DNA of 64,000 nucleotides. Source: Bacillota bacterium (GTDB lineage Bacteria; Bacillota; Clostridia; Christensenellales; SZUA-584). Positions 24,003 through 34,522 of the stretch are shown piece after piece. The DNA is taken from positions 1 through 64,000 of the forward strand of contig JAEWTL010000038.1 of the NCBI GenBank assembly GCA_023459495.1, given 5' to 3'. How positions within the stretch are numbered: the stretch's first letter is position 1; every line of letters begins with the position of its first letter. The notes under the pieces were generated by a model. The model had not been told where the DNA came from and did no database searches. It worked only from the letters and a program-made list of their open reading frames with translations. The translations under genes and the position numbers were made by a program.

Positions 24003-24804
24003 CAGGTGATGTCTGTGCATGCGCATTGTCTGCCGGTTTCCCGACCACAAAGTCACATATGGCTTTATTAATCGCTTCGGCTTCATCCGGATGATGATAG
24101 CTGTGTTCCGAACGGCTGAGCATACGCACGTCCACCGTCAAAGCGCGGGCCAATTCCCGCTTAAAAATCTCCGCGCTGCGCCATGCCACCGTCTCATCCC
24201 GCTTGGACTGAATGATCAGCACAGGCTGCGTCACCTGCCCCAAACCCCGGCGCGTGGTTTTGATCAGCCGCATCAACTCGCCATACGTTGCGGCCCAGCA
24301 CAGGTGCTCCCACAGCGAACCTGCCTGAACACTAAACGCCCGGCGGTAAGCTCCGATCCTGTTGTCGTCCCTGTCCGGGTCGCCCCATAGCACCTTCAGG
24401 GAGGTCAGCGCCGACCGGAGACCGATCCGGATGCGCATGGGCGTCGAAAACAGGATCAATCCATCCGTACCATACCGGACGGCCTCGCCCAAAATGAGCA
24501 GCCCGCCCATGGAATGGCCAAGCAGAAAGACATGCCGGTAGCGCTCCCGCAGCTGTGCCGCGGCCTCGTCTACCGCCCGCTGCCAATCCCGCGCTTTGGC
24601 CTCGACAAAATCCCGTGCACTGCCACCGTGGCCGGGCAGCAGGATGGCGCTGACGGTGCAGCCCGCCGCATAAAGCTTTTGCGCAATGGCTTCAAACTGA
24701 TTCGGACTGCCCAATATTCCGTGCACCAGCAGCACCGCCGTATCGCTGCCTTCGACCTCGCGCAGGAAGGGCTGATGCAAATTCTGTACGCTTTTTTGGT
24801 CCAT
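23986..24804 (-). CDS. Alpha/beta hydrolase (carboxylesterase / monoacylglycerol-lipase type)
   Basis: The 272-residue cytoplasmic hydrolase has VLLVHGILGSPNQF near the oxyanion hole, the nucleophile elbow LGHSMGG (about Ser97) and a late catalytic His in RSEHSYHHPDE. The general plan is that of Est30-type carboxylesterases and monoacylglycerol lipases. The substrate is unknown. It lies just downstream of addA on the same strand, but the 110-bp gap suggests its own transcript. Confidence 0.78.
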   Translation of the reverse strand: MDQKSVQNLHQPFLREVEGSDTAVLLVHGILGSPNQFEAIAQKLYAAGCTVSAILLPGHGGSARDFVEAKARDWQRAVDEAAAQLRERYRHVFLLGHSMGGLLILGEAVRYGTDGLILFSTPMRIRIGLRSALTSLKVLWGDPDRDDNRIGAYRRAFSVQAGSLWEHLCWAATYGELMRLIKTTRRGLGQVTQPVLIIQSKRDETVAWRSAEIFKRELARALTVDVRMLSRSEHSYHHPDEAEAINKAICDFVVGKPADNAHAQTSPDVKDA

Positions 24805-24914
24805 GGCGGCTCCTCACTGTCGAATGTTGTCGGATCACGCATCCACTGTAAACCACAAGTTATCCACACTTTTGGTGGATAACCTGGGTTTTTTGGTGGA
24901 TAACTGTGTATAAC

Positions 24915-27900
24915 TCATGCAAGGCGCACCGCTTCGCCAGCGGAAAGCAGAAACACAAGCTTCTCCGAAACCGGAATTTTTGTAATGCGCTGCAGCGCTT
25001 TTTCGTACAGCGCAAGCTGCAGGATGTACTTTTCCGCGGCTTCCCGCGCGGTCGTCCTTATCGCGTCGGTTTTGTAATCCACCAGTACCCAGTGCCCATT
25101 CTCTACAAAGCACAGGTCGATCACGCCCTGCACGATTACATCCTCCTCCGAGTCCGCAAGCCCAGTCTCCTGTGCGCTCATGCGCAGGCAAAACGGCTGT
25201 TCCAACAAACACCGCGTACTGCGCCGCGCGCGCGCCGCGACATCGCTTTTCAGGAACGCAGCGATCTGGCCCGCGTCAATATGGGCGGCGAGCGATTCGT
25301 AGATGAGGCCCTTTTGCACGAGGGCGTGCACGCCTTCCTTCACCTGCTCCGCATCCTTTTCGCCCATGCCCAGCAGCTGCAACACGCGGTGCATGAGGGT
25401 GCCGCGCTCTGCCGCGGGTATTTCATCGTCCGTGCGTTCCCATTGCGCAGGCTTCAGCGGCACTTCCGGCTGCTCCCGCCGCTTGAGCGCCGATACGCTT
25501 ACTTTGGATGGTACTCCGAGGTCGGCCTCGTGCGCATAGCGTTCGAACAGCCGCGCGGGCTGCGCTTCCTGTGCGCGGCTGATCAGCGCGTCAAAGCGCG
25601 CGGCCGCATCCGCATGCTGCAGCTCTTCAGGCGTAATCTCCGGTACGCGGACAATGCTTTCCATCTCGATCCCCTGCTCCGCGCAATACATGGCCGCGGC
25701 GGGCATGATGAGATCGAGATGTGTAACGGCCTTATGCTGCCACCCTTCGCTCTTGGGGGCAAGCCATTCCTGCTTGATCGCCTCGCCCGCGCCCACGATA
25801 AAGAGCCGCTCGATGGCGCGCGTCATGCCCACGTACAGAATGCGCACCGTTTCGGATATGCGTTCGCGCTCCATGGCGCGCCCCACTGCCTGCCTGTGCC
25901 ATGTATCGCTGCGCACGCGGCGCTGCGCATCCACCGCCTCGATACCGATGCCGAGCGAGCGTCCCACCAGCACGCCGCCCGACGCGTCGGACGTGTTGAT
26001 GCGCTTGTGCATGCCGGAGAGAATGACCGCACGAAACTCCAGCCCCTTGGATTTGTGTATGGTCATCAAACTGACCGCGTCCTCTCCTGCCCGGCCCTGC
26101 GCGTCGCGCTTCTCCCCGATGTGCTCCGCGAGCGCAATCACATCGCGCAGCCGCGCAGGATTTGCGGCCACCACCGACGCGATAAACTCCGCAATATCGG
26201 CGTCCGTGCCTCGCCCGCCGGGCGAGGTTAGCGCGTACTCGCGAAACTCCGCCTCCTGTCGCAGGCGCATCAGAAAATCCGGCAGCGGCAGGCTGTCCGC
26301 CAGCCGCCGGTAATGCTCCAGTTCCTCCCGGAAACGCCCCACCTTATCCGCCAGAGGGGACACTCCGTCAAAAGCGGCCAGCGCGGCACAGAAGCTTCTG
26401 TCCGTATCCTCCGCCTCAGGCTTATACGCGATACGGATGGCCGCCAGCTCCGGCTCGGTGAACCCAAAGTGCGGATAGCGCATCACGCTGAGCATCGGCA
26501 CATCGTTCACCGGACTGTCCACCACGCGCAGTAAGTTCACGTATACGGCCAGTTCGCTGAAGGCGGAGTCCTCCCCGCCCGCGCTGCCCAGTACCGGTAT
26601 GTCCATATCGGAGAGCATCCGGACGATCCGTCCGCCGGAATTGCTGATCTCGGGCCGCAGCACCGCGATATCGCCGTAGCGGTATCCTTCGGCCACAAGC
26701 TCCCGTATCACCGCGCCAATCTGCGCAGCCTCGGCGGCAACCGCGTCCCCCGCGTGGCCCGCAAGCCGGACCTCCACCGCGCCGCCCGAATCCTTACCCG
26801 CCACCAGCGTATGCCCGCCTGTATAGGAAACGCCACCCGCGTCCTCGGTCATCATATAGCGCATCACGCCGTTGATGAAACGGATGACACCCGGCGCGCT
26901 GCGATAGTTCACGTTCATCTCGATGAGGCCATTGCCAATTAGCTCGCGGCACCGCCGGATCAGCAGCTCCGGGTTAGACTCTCGGAACATGTAAATGCAC
27001 TGCTTCACGTCGCCCACGAAGAAATCGTTGCCGCCATCCGTCAGCAGCGCAATGATCGCGTGCTGGGCGTCGTTGACGTCCTGATACTCGTCCACGAACA
27101 CGTGGGAATACTGCGCCCGGCAGCGCTGCGCAATCTCCGGCACAGACAGCACCTTTAAAGCCAGATGGATGGTGTCGTCGTGGTCGATCAGGCTGCGGCC
27201 GCGCTTGGCTTTGGCATAGGCCCGCATCATGGCGCGCGTCAGCCCGACGAAGCTGCGCACGTCCTCCGCAGTCATATCAAGCTCGGCGCGCACCTTCTGA
27301 GCAAAGTCGCCCTCGTAGTCGCGCAGATCGTCAAAGCATTTGGCAGCAAGGTTTGTTAAGGTGTTGCTTTCACCCCAAGGGGCGCCCTGCGCCTTATATC
27401 CTACCGGCTCCACGGCAGGCAGCCACGCATCCTCCGGTTTCATGGCCTCCACCGCGGCCCGCAAAGCCCGCCGCGCCGCCTCACTCTCATCCGCAACGCT
27501 GTCGAAGCCCGCCATGCGCCACGCGTCGGAGCGTTCTGAGAGGTACCGGTCGGCCTCGGCAGCGGACTGCATCGCAGCGGCATGGTATTCCTCAAACAGC
27601 GTCAGCACAAAGCCCGGATCGTCGAAGTGCGCCTCGGCGTCCGTCAGCCATTGTTCCGGGTCGCGCTGACAGATTGCGCGGTTGTAGATGATGCGCACCA
27701 CCTCCCCGATGCGGCGCGTGCTGCCGCGCGATGCGTATTTCCCGAAAAATGCAGGCGCGTCGAACTGCTCCACCGCGCTTTCAAGCGCGCCAGCTTTGAG
27801 CATGCTGGCCTGCGCGTCGTCCGCAATGGCCACCGTAGGCGATACGCCCGCATACTCAAAATGGTCACGGATGAGCCGCCCGCAGTACGAATGAATCGTG

Positions 27901-28190
27901 GAGATATCCGCGAACGCGCACTTCTCGGCCTGCGCCGCCAGCCGCTCGCCACCCGGCTGTTGCCCGGCCTCCTGCAGCGCCCGGTAGATGCGCTCCTTCA
28001 TCTCGCCCGCCGCCATGTTCGTGAACGTCACGACCAGCATGCGTTCGATGTCCTCGCCCGACATGATGAGCCGCAGCACTCGCTCGGTCAGCACACTCGT
28101 CTTGCCGCTGCCTGCCGCAGCGGAAACGACTACACTATGCCCCCGCGCCTCAATGGCCTCGAGCTGCCGCTCATTCCACTGCTTGTCCAT
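24915..28190 (-). CDS. addA: AddA: helicase-nuclease subunit
   Basis: The 1091-residue protein is the UvrD-like helicase and nuclease subunit of AddAB, which resects double-strand breaks for RecA. Walker A is AAAGSGKT (residues 24-31). Helicase motifs VDEYQDVNDAQ, MTIHKSKGLEF and ILYVGMTRAIE are present. The C-terminal RecB-type nuclease shows GTLMHRVLQ, VIDLCF and VDYKTD. It is somewhat short for AddA (usually about 1,200 residues). The ATG at 28190 has GGGGAGG and overlaps the end of addB by 20 bp, so the two are translationally coupled. Confidence 0.93.
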   Translation of the reverse strand: MDKQWNERQLEAIEARGHSVVVSAAAGSGKTSVLTERVLRLIMSGEDIERMLVVTFTNMAAGEMKERIYRALQEAGQQPGGERLAAQAEKCAFADISTIHSYCGRLIRDHFEYAGVSPTVAIADDAQASMLKAGALESAVEQFDAPAFFGKYASRGSTRRIGEVVRIIYNRAICQRDPEQWLTDAEAHFDDPGFVLTLFEEYHAAAMQSAAEADRYLSERSDAWRMAGFDSVADESEAARRALRAAVEAMKPEDAWLPAVEPVGYKAQGAPWGESNTLTNLAAKCFDDLRDYEGDFAQKVRAELDMTAEDVRSFVGLTRAMMRAYAKAKRGRSLIDHDDTIHLALKVLSVPEIAQRCRAQYSHVFVDEYQDVNDAQHAIIALLTDGGNDFFVGDVKQCIYMFRESNPELLIRRCRELIGNGLIEMNVNYRSAPGVIRFINGVMRYMMTEDAGGVSYTGGHTLVAGKDSGGAVEVRLAGHAGDAVAAEAAQIGAVIRELVAEGYRYGDIAVLRPEISNSGGRIVRMLSDMDIPVLGSAGGEDSAFSELAVYVNLLRVVDSPVNDVPMLSVMRYPHFGFTEPELAAIRIAYKPEAEDTDRSFCAALAAFDGVSPLADKVGRFREELEHYRRLADSLPLPDFLMRLRQEAEFREYALTSPGGRGTDADIAEFIASVVAANPARLRDVIALAEHIGEKRDAQGRAGEDAVSLMTIHKSKGLEFRAVILSGMHKRINTSDASGGVLVGRSLGIGIEAVDAQRRVRSDTWHRQAVGRAMERERISETVRILYVGMTRAIERLFIVGAGEAIKQEWLAPKSEGWQHKAVTHLDLIMPAAAMYCAEQGIEMESIVRVPEITPEELQHADAAARFDALISRAQEAQPARLFERYAHEADLGVPSKVSVSALKRREQPEVPLKPAQWERTDDEIPAAERGTLMHRVLQLLGMGEKDAEQVKEGVHALVQKGLIYESLAAHIDAGQIAAFLKSDVAARARRSTRCLLEQPFCLRMSAQETGLADSEEDVIVQGVIDLCFVENGHWVLVDYKTDAIRTTAREAAEKYILQLALYEKALQRITKIPVSEKLVFLLSAGEAVRLA

Positions 28191-31100
28191 TTTCAGCCTC
28201 CCCGCAAAGCGCCTCCCGGTTGAAGGGTTCTGCCACGCGCGGCGCGTTGCCCGCGTAGTCCTCGTTTTTCCGGCACACTCCGGCATACTCACAGTACTCG
28301 CATACGTCCTGCTTCACACCGGTCACAGGTGTGATCGATGTCTCGCCCGCCCAAATGGCCTCCGCTGCCTGCGCAATAAGGCTGTCCGTCATCTCCGTCA
28401 ACGCGTCCAGCTCCTCCGGAGAGAACAGCCGCGCGGCGCTCCTTTTGTTGAACTCGCCCGCTTTCGTAAGCTTCAAGCCCACCGCGCGCAGGCTGCCGTC
28501 CGGCTCTACGGCGCTGAAACGCTTCTGCGCCTCCGGATCGTCCAGCGTGACCCCCTTCAGCCGTGCGGCGCTGGCTACCTTTTCCGTACTGCTGCCGAAA
28601 CTGTCGCCCATGCGCATGTAGTACCCACCCGCAGGGCGCAGGCCCGTACCCTCCAGCATCCGCTTGGCCGCCGCGATATACATGGGCAGCTGCAGCGATA
28701 CACCCGCCGCCGTATCGTTCGGCACAAAGTCCGTATCGGAAGACTTGTAGTCCACCACACGGAAGTATCCGTCCGCTGCGTCAATACGATCAATCTTGCC
28801 CGATACCGCTACGCTGCCGCGCGATGTAGGCACCGAGTAATCCGAAAACGGCAATTCCGTGGCGTAAAAGCGTGCGCCGCTGTCCGAGAAGTGCACACGG
28901 ATACGCTGCGCCGCATTGCAAAGCTCCTCCGCGAGCAACGCGTACTGCCGGGCGAACCGCTCGTCCTCAGCAAGCTTGGCATAGTCATGCTCCTGTGCGG
29001 CCTGCGCAGCGGCAGCGCGCATGCGGCGTTCCGCCTCGTTTTCGGTCAGCTTCGATATGTCCGCGCCGTCTGTTATGAGCCCCTGTGTGAACAGGTGCAG
29101 CGCGAGGTGCATGAAAGTACCAATATCCACCACGTCGTGGGTATAGTCGCGCTCCGCCTGTGCGCGTACGCCAAAGTTCAAAAAGTGCTTGAATGGGCAG
29201 CCGTAGTAGCTCTGCACGCGCGTCGCGCTCACCGCTGCCTCGCCATAAAGCTGCGTTGCAAGCGCCTCGCCCAGCGGCTGTGCTGCATTGTCGCGCAGCA
29301 GCATGCGTGCCGCCTCGTCCTGCCAGCCGGGGTGGGCAAGCTGCTGGGCCAAAAGCCCGGCCATCCAGGGCTCCGCCGGTTTGCCGCGCAGTGCGGCGGC
29401 AAGCTCCCCCAGCAGCGCCGCGCGCATGCCGGACAGGGACGCCGCGGGCAGCTCGTTGCGCTGTACCGTGATATCCGGGAACAGCCGCTTCACCCGGTCA
29501 ATGATGACCGCAGGCGCGGTCTGTGTGTTATAGCTGATGTACAGCTTTTTCTTCGGCTTGACCAGCGCGGAATAGATCTTCAGTCGTTCGGCAGAGAGGT
29601 CGTATACACCTACGCCCACACCCGCTTCGTCCAGCGCGGCACGTTCCGCCGCAGAGAGAATACCCGGTGTGTCGCCCCGGGCAGGCCATACGCCATCCTG
29701 CACGCCCAGCGCAAACAACACCTCCATATCGGGGAGCCGGGCCGTGGCGATATCAAACAACGCCACCGCGTCCGTGGAGGGCGGAATCACGGCGATCTTC
29801 GCCGCCTCAAAGCCCGCCTGCACAAGGCTGCACAGCGCCTGCGCGGAGACCGGCATGCTGTCAAACACCTGGGCAATGCCTTCTATGGTCTCCAGTGTAC
29901 GCTCATATACCTGCGTGAAATATGCGTGCTCGCCGCGCGTCTCCGGCGTGTCCAATGCCTCGCAGAACGCATCCAGCTTTTCCTGTGCATCACAGCTGTC
30001 CAGAAAATCGCGGATTGCAGTCACAGCCTGCTCTGCACTGCCGGATGCGAGCGAGCGCGTCAGCCGCACAAGCGGAGCCGCCGCCCGCGCCCGCATCGCC
30101 TCGAAGCGTTTGGCACCCCCGCCGCGCCGGAAGCCCGAAAGCATGTGCCAGCCCTGATAGCCGTATTTGCGGCAATAGGCGTCCATATCGTACCGTTCCT
30201 GTTCGGAGAGCGGCGAAAAACGGCTCAGCATATAGGCCGGAACCGTGGTCATATCACCCGCAGCCGCGCTGAGCGCGCTGTACAGAAAATCGAAAAAGAT
30301 GTTGTCAGCCAGCGTGCGGCGCTCATCCACAAAGTACGGGATGCCGCACAGCGCAAACTTCACCTTGATGAGCGGCAGGTACGAGTCGAGCCGACCACCG
30401 GCGACCGCCATCTCGCGGAACCGCCGTCCGGCATCCGCCTCAGCTAAAATGTACGCACATAGCGCGTCGATCTCGGCTTCCACGGTCTGCGCCTCTGTAA
30501 GCGCAATGCCGCCCGGCTCGCCTTCAAACTGCGAATAGGGATATTTGTAGAGGTTGGCTTCAAGAAACGCCAGCGCTTTTTCATCTCCGTGCCGGTCGGG
30601 CAGGCCCCGGCAGATCTCCTTAACGTTCTGCCCGGCGCGCTGTGCCGCCTCGATAAAATTCTCCACGTCTTTATGCTCCGACTCAAACAGCGCGTCGTCG
30701 CCGCCCCCGCATGAGTCGCGGAACCCCACAACCGTATCCGCCGCCAGACGCATGACTTCGGACAGAAACACCATCACCGCAGGCGACGTGCTGTCGAGCC
30801 CATCGATGAATACGTGCGTACCGCGCAGCAGAGGCGCATCCTTGGCGCGCTGCGACGCGATCTCATATACATCCGCAAAATCCGTTCGGTTCCCACAGAT
30901 TGAATTATAGCGTTCCAGCAACTCAGCAATGTCGCGTAGCTTTTTTCGTAGCTCACTGTCGCGCACCTTGCCCGCCGCTGTGCGCAGTCCGTCGGGCGTC
31001 TGCCGGTGGCTTTTCAGCCGCGCAACGAGATCGCCCGCGCAGCCCTCAAAACCGGGCTGGCTGTCCGCACCGTGGAAGGGATGCTCCATCATCGAAAGCG

Positions 31101-31383
31101 CCTTGGACGCGATCATTGCCCGCTCCGCGCTCGTGATGAACTCGCAGCCGCCTGTCTCCTCCACCACCTTGGCGGCGAGACGCTGGATGCTCATCACCTG
31201 CAGGCCGAAGATGCCCTCCACCCCGCAGGCTTCCATGATGCGCTTTTCCGTCACGAACGTGAGCTGGCCGGGTACCACGACGAGCGCCTTGGCGAACGGG
31301 TCAGTCACAACTTCGCCGATGCGCCGCATCAGCTCCCGACTTTTTCCGCTGCCGCTGCGGCCTAATATCACGGTAACTCCCAT
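28171..31383 (-). CDS. addB: AddB: helicase-nuclease subunit
   Basis: The 1070-residue protein has a Walker A-like motif GRSGSGKS at residues 8-15, degenerate helicase motifs and a C-terminal nuclease domain. Its iron-sulfur cysteines are placed as in known AddB: one in YYGCPFKHFL before the nuclease core and three at the end in CEYCEYAGVC. AddB recognises Chi and holds the second nuclease. It is the first gene of the addBA operon. Confidence 0.93.
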   Translation of the reverse strand: MGVTVILGRSGSGKSRELMRRIGEVVTDPFAKALVVVPGQLTFVTEKRIMEACGVEGIFGLQVMSIQRLAAKVVEETGGCEFITSAERAMIASKALSMMEHPFHGADSQPGFEGCAGDLVARLKSHRQTPDGLRTAAGKVRDSELRKKLRDIAELLERYNSICGNRTDFADVYEIASQRAKDAPLLRGTHVFIDGLDSTSPAVMVFLSEVMRLAADTVVGFRDSCGGGDDALFESEHKDVENFIEAAQRAGQNVKEICRGLPDRHGDEKALAFLEANLYKYPYSQFEGEPGGIALTEAQTVEAEIDALCAYILAEADAGRRFREMAVAGGRLDSYLPLIKVKFALCGIPYFVDERRTLADNIFFDFLYSALSAAAGDMTTVPAYMLSRFSPLSEQERYDMDAYCRKYGYQGWHMLSGFRRGGGAKRFEAMRARAAAPLVRLTRSLASGSAEQAVTAIRDFLDSCDAQEKLDAFCEALDTPETRGEHAYFTQVYERTLETIEGIAQVFDSMPVSAQALCSLVQAGFEAAKIAVIPPSTDAVALFDIATARLPDMEVLFALGVQDGVWPARGDTPGILSAAERAALDEAGVGVGVYDLSAERLKIYSALVKPKKKLYISYNTQTAPAVIIDRVKRLFPDITVQRNELPAASLSGMRAALLGELAAALRGKPAEPWMAGLLAQQLAHPGWQDEAARMLLRDNAAQPLGEALATQLYGEAAVSATRVQSYYGCPFKHFLNFGVRAQAERDYTHDVVDIGTFMHLALHLFTQGLITDGADISKLTENEAERRMRAAAAQAAQEHDYAKLAEDERFARQYALLAEELCNAAQRIRVHFSDSGARFYATELPFSDYSVPTSRGSVAVSGKIDRIDAADGYFRVVDYKSSDTDFVPNDTAAGVSLQLPMYIAAAKRMLEGTGLRPAGGYYMRMGDSFGSSTEKVASAARLKGVTLDDPEAQKRFSAVEPDGSLRAVGLKLTKAGEFNKRSAARLFSPEELDALTEMTDSLIAQAAEAIWAGETSITPVTGVKQDVCEYCEYAGVCRKNEDYAGNAPRVAEPFNREALCGEAENGQAVE

Positions 31384-31477
31384 ACGCCCTCCGGTAGATT
31401 GGTTTGGAAATATTATATCACAGGCCCACGCGAAAAAGCGTACAGGATTCTATAGGTGGATTACCTCGGCCCTATAA

Positions 31478-31505
31478 AAAAGCCACCAGTTATATCCTGA
31501 TGGCT
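31478..31505. terminator. Hairpin in the addB/GH3 spacer
   Basis: AAGCCACCAG and CTGATGGCTT form a ten-position stem with one mismatch and a short loop. The minus-strand side ends in a T-run, so it could end the transcript that would enter from an upstream minus-strand gene. The rest of 31384-31649 holds no gene that I can support. Confidence 0.45.
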
Positions 31506-31649
31506 TCATTAACGCACCGGATTTCATTGCCCGAAAAAACACCTCCACACTGTCATATTGAGGAGCGAAAGGGACAAAACATCTTTATCCAAGTACGATA
31601 AGATGCTAATCCACTGCGTAGTCACTGCGCTCAGCATAATTGTGAACCG

Positions 31650-34049
31650 TCAGCGTTTCCCCAATACCTTTCTGAGCCCCCGGATCCAGTGTCCGTTGAA
31701 TATCTCCAGCATACCGCCCACGGCTGTCTTATCGAAATCACCCGTCATGCCGAGCGAGCGGATGGGCATATCCATCACCGTGGCGTCCACCAGACGCTCC
31801 ACATCGTCGCCCTCATTGGCCTGCATGGACTTGATCGCCATCTTTTTGGCGAAGTGCACAAAGATGCGCCCGATCAGCGTGGCCCGCAGCTCAAACACTG
31901 GCGTGTTGAGGTGGAACGGCCTGCCCTTGCGCGGCTCCGCGATGGATCCTCCCAACAGCGCGAGGTATTCGCTTTCCGGAATGTCCAGCGTTCCGTCCGT
32001 ATGCGGCAGCGCATAGTAGGAGGGCGCCAGCGTACGGTAGTCTGGCGTTGCACACAGGTCCGCGGCGATGTGCACACCCGCACTCAAACGGATATCCCGG
32101 CTGGACGCTCCAACCATGATCTCATAATCGCCGTTCTCCACGCACCAGCCCTGTGCCTTCACGTTGTAATAGCTGAAAGCGTCACGCCCGAGGGACAGCG
32201 TCACTTCCTTCTCCTCACCCGGCTCCAGCGCAACCTTGGTAAAGGCTTTCAGCTCCTTGGCGGCCTTAAACACGGACGGATTCCTGTGCGACACATACAA
32301 CTGTACGGTCTCTTTGCCCGCAACGCTGCCGGTATTGCGCACCGTGAAACGTACGGTCAGGTCCTCGTCCTCGCGGATCGTTGAACTGCTCAGCGCGAGG
32401 TCTCCATATTCGAATGAAGTATAGGAAAGGCCGTAACCGAACGGGAACAGCACATCCTTTTGGGCTGTATCGTAGTAACGGTAGCCCGTAAAGATGCTCT
32501 CCCGGTACTGCGCCACGTACTTATCCGCATACTGCCGATAGCAGGGCGTATCGGAAAGCTGCAGCGGGAACGTCTCCGCGAGCTTGCCGGAAGGGTTGGC
32601 CTTGCCCAGCAGCAGGTTCACCGCCGCCTTGCCGCCCTGACATCCGCCGAGGTACGTCAGCAGTACGGCTTTCACTTTGGACAGCCACGGCATGGTCACC
32701 GCGCTGCCGCACTGCAGCACCACCACGACGTTGGGATTTGCCTCCGCCACTGCTTCAATAAGCCGGTTGTGCGCGGGCGGCATTTCAAGTGTTTCACGGT
32801 CAAAACCCTCCGACTCGTAGCTGGCGGGCAGCCCCGCAAACACAAACACGATATCTTTGCCATTCACGTCTTCTACGGCTTTAAGGATCATCGCCTCGTC
32901 AGGCTCGCTGCCCTCGGATTTGTAGCCGTCGGCATAGTCGAAATCTACACCGGCTGTGAGGAAAGCGTTGTATGCGTTGTCCAGTTCGATGGGGTTCACG
33001 CCGCTGCTGCCTGCGCCCTGATAGCGTGGGTGCTTGGCCATGCTGCCTACCACCGCGGCGCGGCCCTTTGCCTGATACGGCAGCAGGCCCTCGTTTTTCA
33101 GCAGCACCGCGCTCTCCTCCGCGATGCGCTGCGCCAGCTTAAGGCGCGACGCGGTATCCGTCTCAGCGGGTGGCACCTCCTCCATACTTTTTAATATCAG
33201 TCCTACAAGGCGCTCCGCATGGGTATCCAGCGCCTCCTGCGAAATCAGGCCCTTCTCCAGCGCGTCCAGCACGATCCTGTCCGTACCCTTGCAGACGCCC
33301 GGCATCTCCAGTTCCTGCCCGTTTTTGTACGACGCCACGGGGTCGTTCAGCGCACCCCAGTCGGTGACAAAGATACCCTTATAACCCCACTCGCCGCGCG
33401 CCACATCCTCCATGAGCCACTTGTTCTCGGAGCAGTACGTGCCGTGCAGTTTGTTGTAGGCAGTCATAATTGTCCACGGCTGGGCCTTGCGGATGGCGGT
33501 CTCAAACGCGCGCAGGTAGATCTCGCGCAGCGCGCGCTCGTCCACGGCGCTGTCGCAGATGAGCCGTGCCGTCTCCTGGCTGTTGGCGGCAAAGTGCTTT
33601 AAGCTCGTACCTACTCCGCGGCTCTGCACCCCTTGTATATATGCCGCTCCCAGTGCACCGGAAAGCAGCGGGTCTTCCGAGAAATATTCGAAGTTACGTC
33701 CGCACAGCGGGCTGCGCTTGTGGTTAACACCCGGCCCCAGCAGCACGGCCACGCCCTGCTCGCGGCACTCTTCGCCCAGCGCCTGCCCCATTTCGCGGAT
33801 AAGCCCTTCGTCGAACAAGCAGGCCGTGGTGCACGCCGTGGGATAGCACACCGCAGGCACACTTTTGCCCATGCCGAGATGGTCGCCCGTATCCGGCTGT
33901 TTGCGCAGCCCGTGCGGCCCGTCGCTCATCATGATGGAGGGCAGGCCGTATTGCTCGAACCCAGCGAGATGCCAGAAATCCTTGCCGAGCAGCAGCAGCG
34001 CCTTTTCCTCGTTGGTCATGCGGCTGACGATTTCCTTTGCCTTGCTCAT
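31650..34049 (-). CDS. GH3 beta-glucosidase
   Basis: The 799-residue enzyme has the GH3 order: (beta/alpha)8 domain, alpha/beta sandwich, then a fibronectin III-like domain near residues 590-670. The nucleophile is Asp230 in GIFVTDWGA, and SLKHFAAN is the conserved substrate-binding segment. No signal peptide is seen, so it works inside the cell on imported beta-glucosides or xylosides. The C-terminal 100 residues beyond the FnIII domain are longer than usual. It stands alone, with no transporter next to it. Confidence 0.9.
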   Translation of the reverse strand: MSKAKEIVSRMTNEEKALLLLGKDFWHLAGFEQYGLPSIMMSDGPHGLRKQPDTGDHLGMGKSVPAVCYPTACTTACLFDEGLIREMGQALGEECREQGVAVLLGPGVNHKRSPLCGRNFEYFSEDPLLSGALGAAYIQGVQSRGVGTSLKHFAANSQETARLICDSAVDERALREIYLRAFETAIRKAQPWTIMTAYNKLHGTYCSENKWLMEDVARGEWGYKGIFVTDWGALNDPVASYKNGQELEMPGVCKGTDRIVLDALEKGLISQEALDTHAERLVGLILKSMEEVPPAETDTASRLKLAQRIAEESAVLLKNEGLLPYQAKGRAAVVGSMAKHPRYQGAGSSGVNPIELDNAYNAFLTAGVDFDYADGYKSEGSEPDEAMILKAVEDVNGKDIVFVFAGLPASYESEGFDRETLEMPPAHNRLIEAVAEANPNVVVVLQCGSAVTMPWLSKVKAVLLTYLGGCQGGKAAVNLLLGKANPSGKLAETFPLQLSDTPCYRQYADKYVAQYRESIFTGYRYYDTAQKDVLFPFGYGLSYTSFEYGDLALSSSTIREDEDLTVRFTVRNTGSVAGKETVQLYVSHRNPSVFKAAKELKAFTKVALEPGEEKEVTLSLGRDAFSYYNVKAQGWCVENGDYEIMVGASSRDIRLSAGVHIAADLCATPDYRTLAPSYYALPHTDGTLDIPESEYLALLGGSIAEPRKGRPFHLNTPVFELRATLIGRIFVHFAKKMAIKSMQANEGDDVERLVDATVMDMPIRSLGMTGDFDKTAVGGMLEIFNGHWIRGLRKVLGKR

Positions 34050-34182
34050 ACGATTGGCTCCTTTGCCTTATAGTGTTGTGAATACGGAATCCGAAAGCGG
34101 ACATTGATATTATACTATATTTTGCTGCGAAACGGTATTAAAAAAGCCGCTGAATGCAGCGGCTTATGTACAAGATTTGGAA

Positions 34183-34416
34183 CTATCCTCTTACAAGATA
34201 GTTAAGAAGGAGGTTCAAATCTTCAGGCTCTGAAACCAGCAGTTCCAGCTCGTCGATCTTGGCTTCGGAGAACATCTGCGTGAGCATAATGTACTGGCAA
34301 AGCGTCGATTTCAGATTCAGCCTGTCACCTTCGGAAGTTACGAGTTCAATTTTGCCCTTGCAATCCTTGAGCACCTCGAAGAACTTCGCCGGTTCGTTGA
34401 TGTTTTTGATCTTCAT
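34183..34416 (-). CDS. Small conserved clostridial protein
   Basis: The 77-residue protein begins MKIKNINEPAKFFEVLKDCK and contains VTSEGDRLNLKSTLCQY. Very similar small proteins are widespread in Clostridia, often carrying the doubtful label 'polyA polymerase'. The fold looks like a small alpha/beta unit and its role is unknown. AGGAGGA precedes the ATG. It follows the GH3 promoter region and is followed by a T-rich spacer. Confidence 0.7.
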   Translation of the reverse strand: MKIKNINEPAKFFEVLKDCKGKIELVTSEGDRLNLKSTLCQYIMLTQMFSEAKIDELELLVSEPEDLNLLLNYLVRG

Positions 34417-34522
34417 ACGTATTTCCTCCTTTTCTCCGTATTCTGGTGTTCAACTTCACCAACAAAAATATACCACAACCCCTTTGGGGTGTCAATCGCC
34501 GGGGCCACAATTTGCACAACCT

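Noticed and set aside
27988..30447. Plus-strand open frame of more than 800 codons opposite addAB
   Set aside because: It is antisense to two well-supported genes in GC-rich DNA. It is rich in Arg/Ala/His and matches no family.
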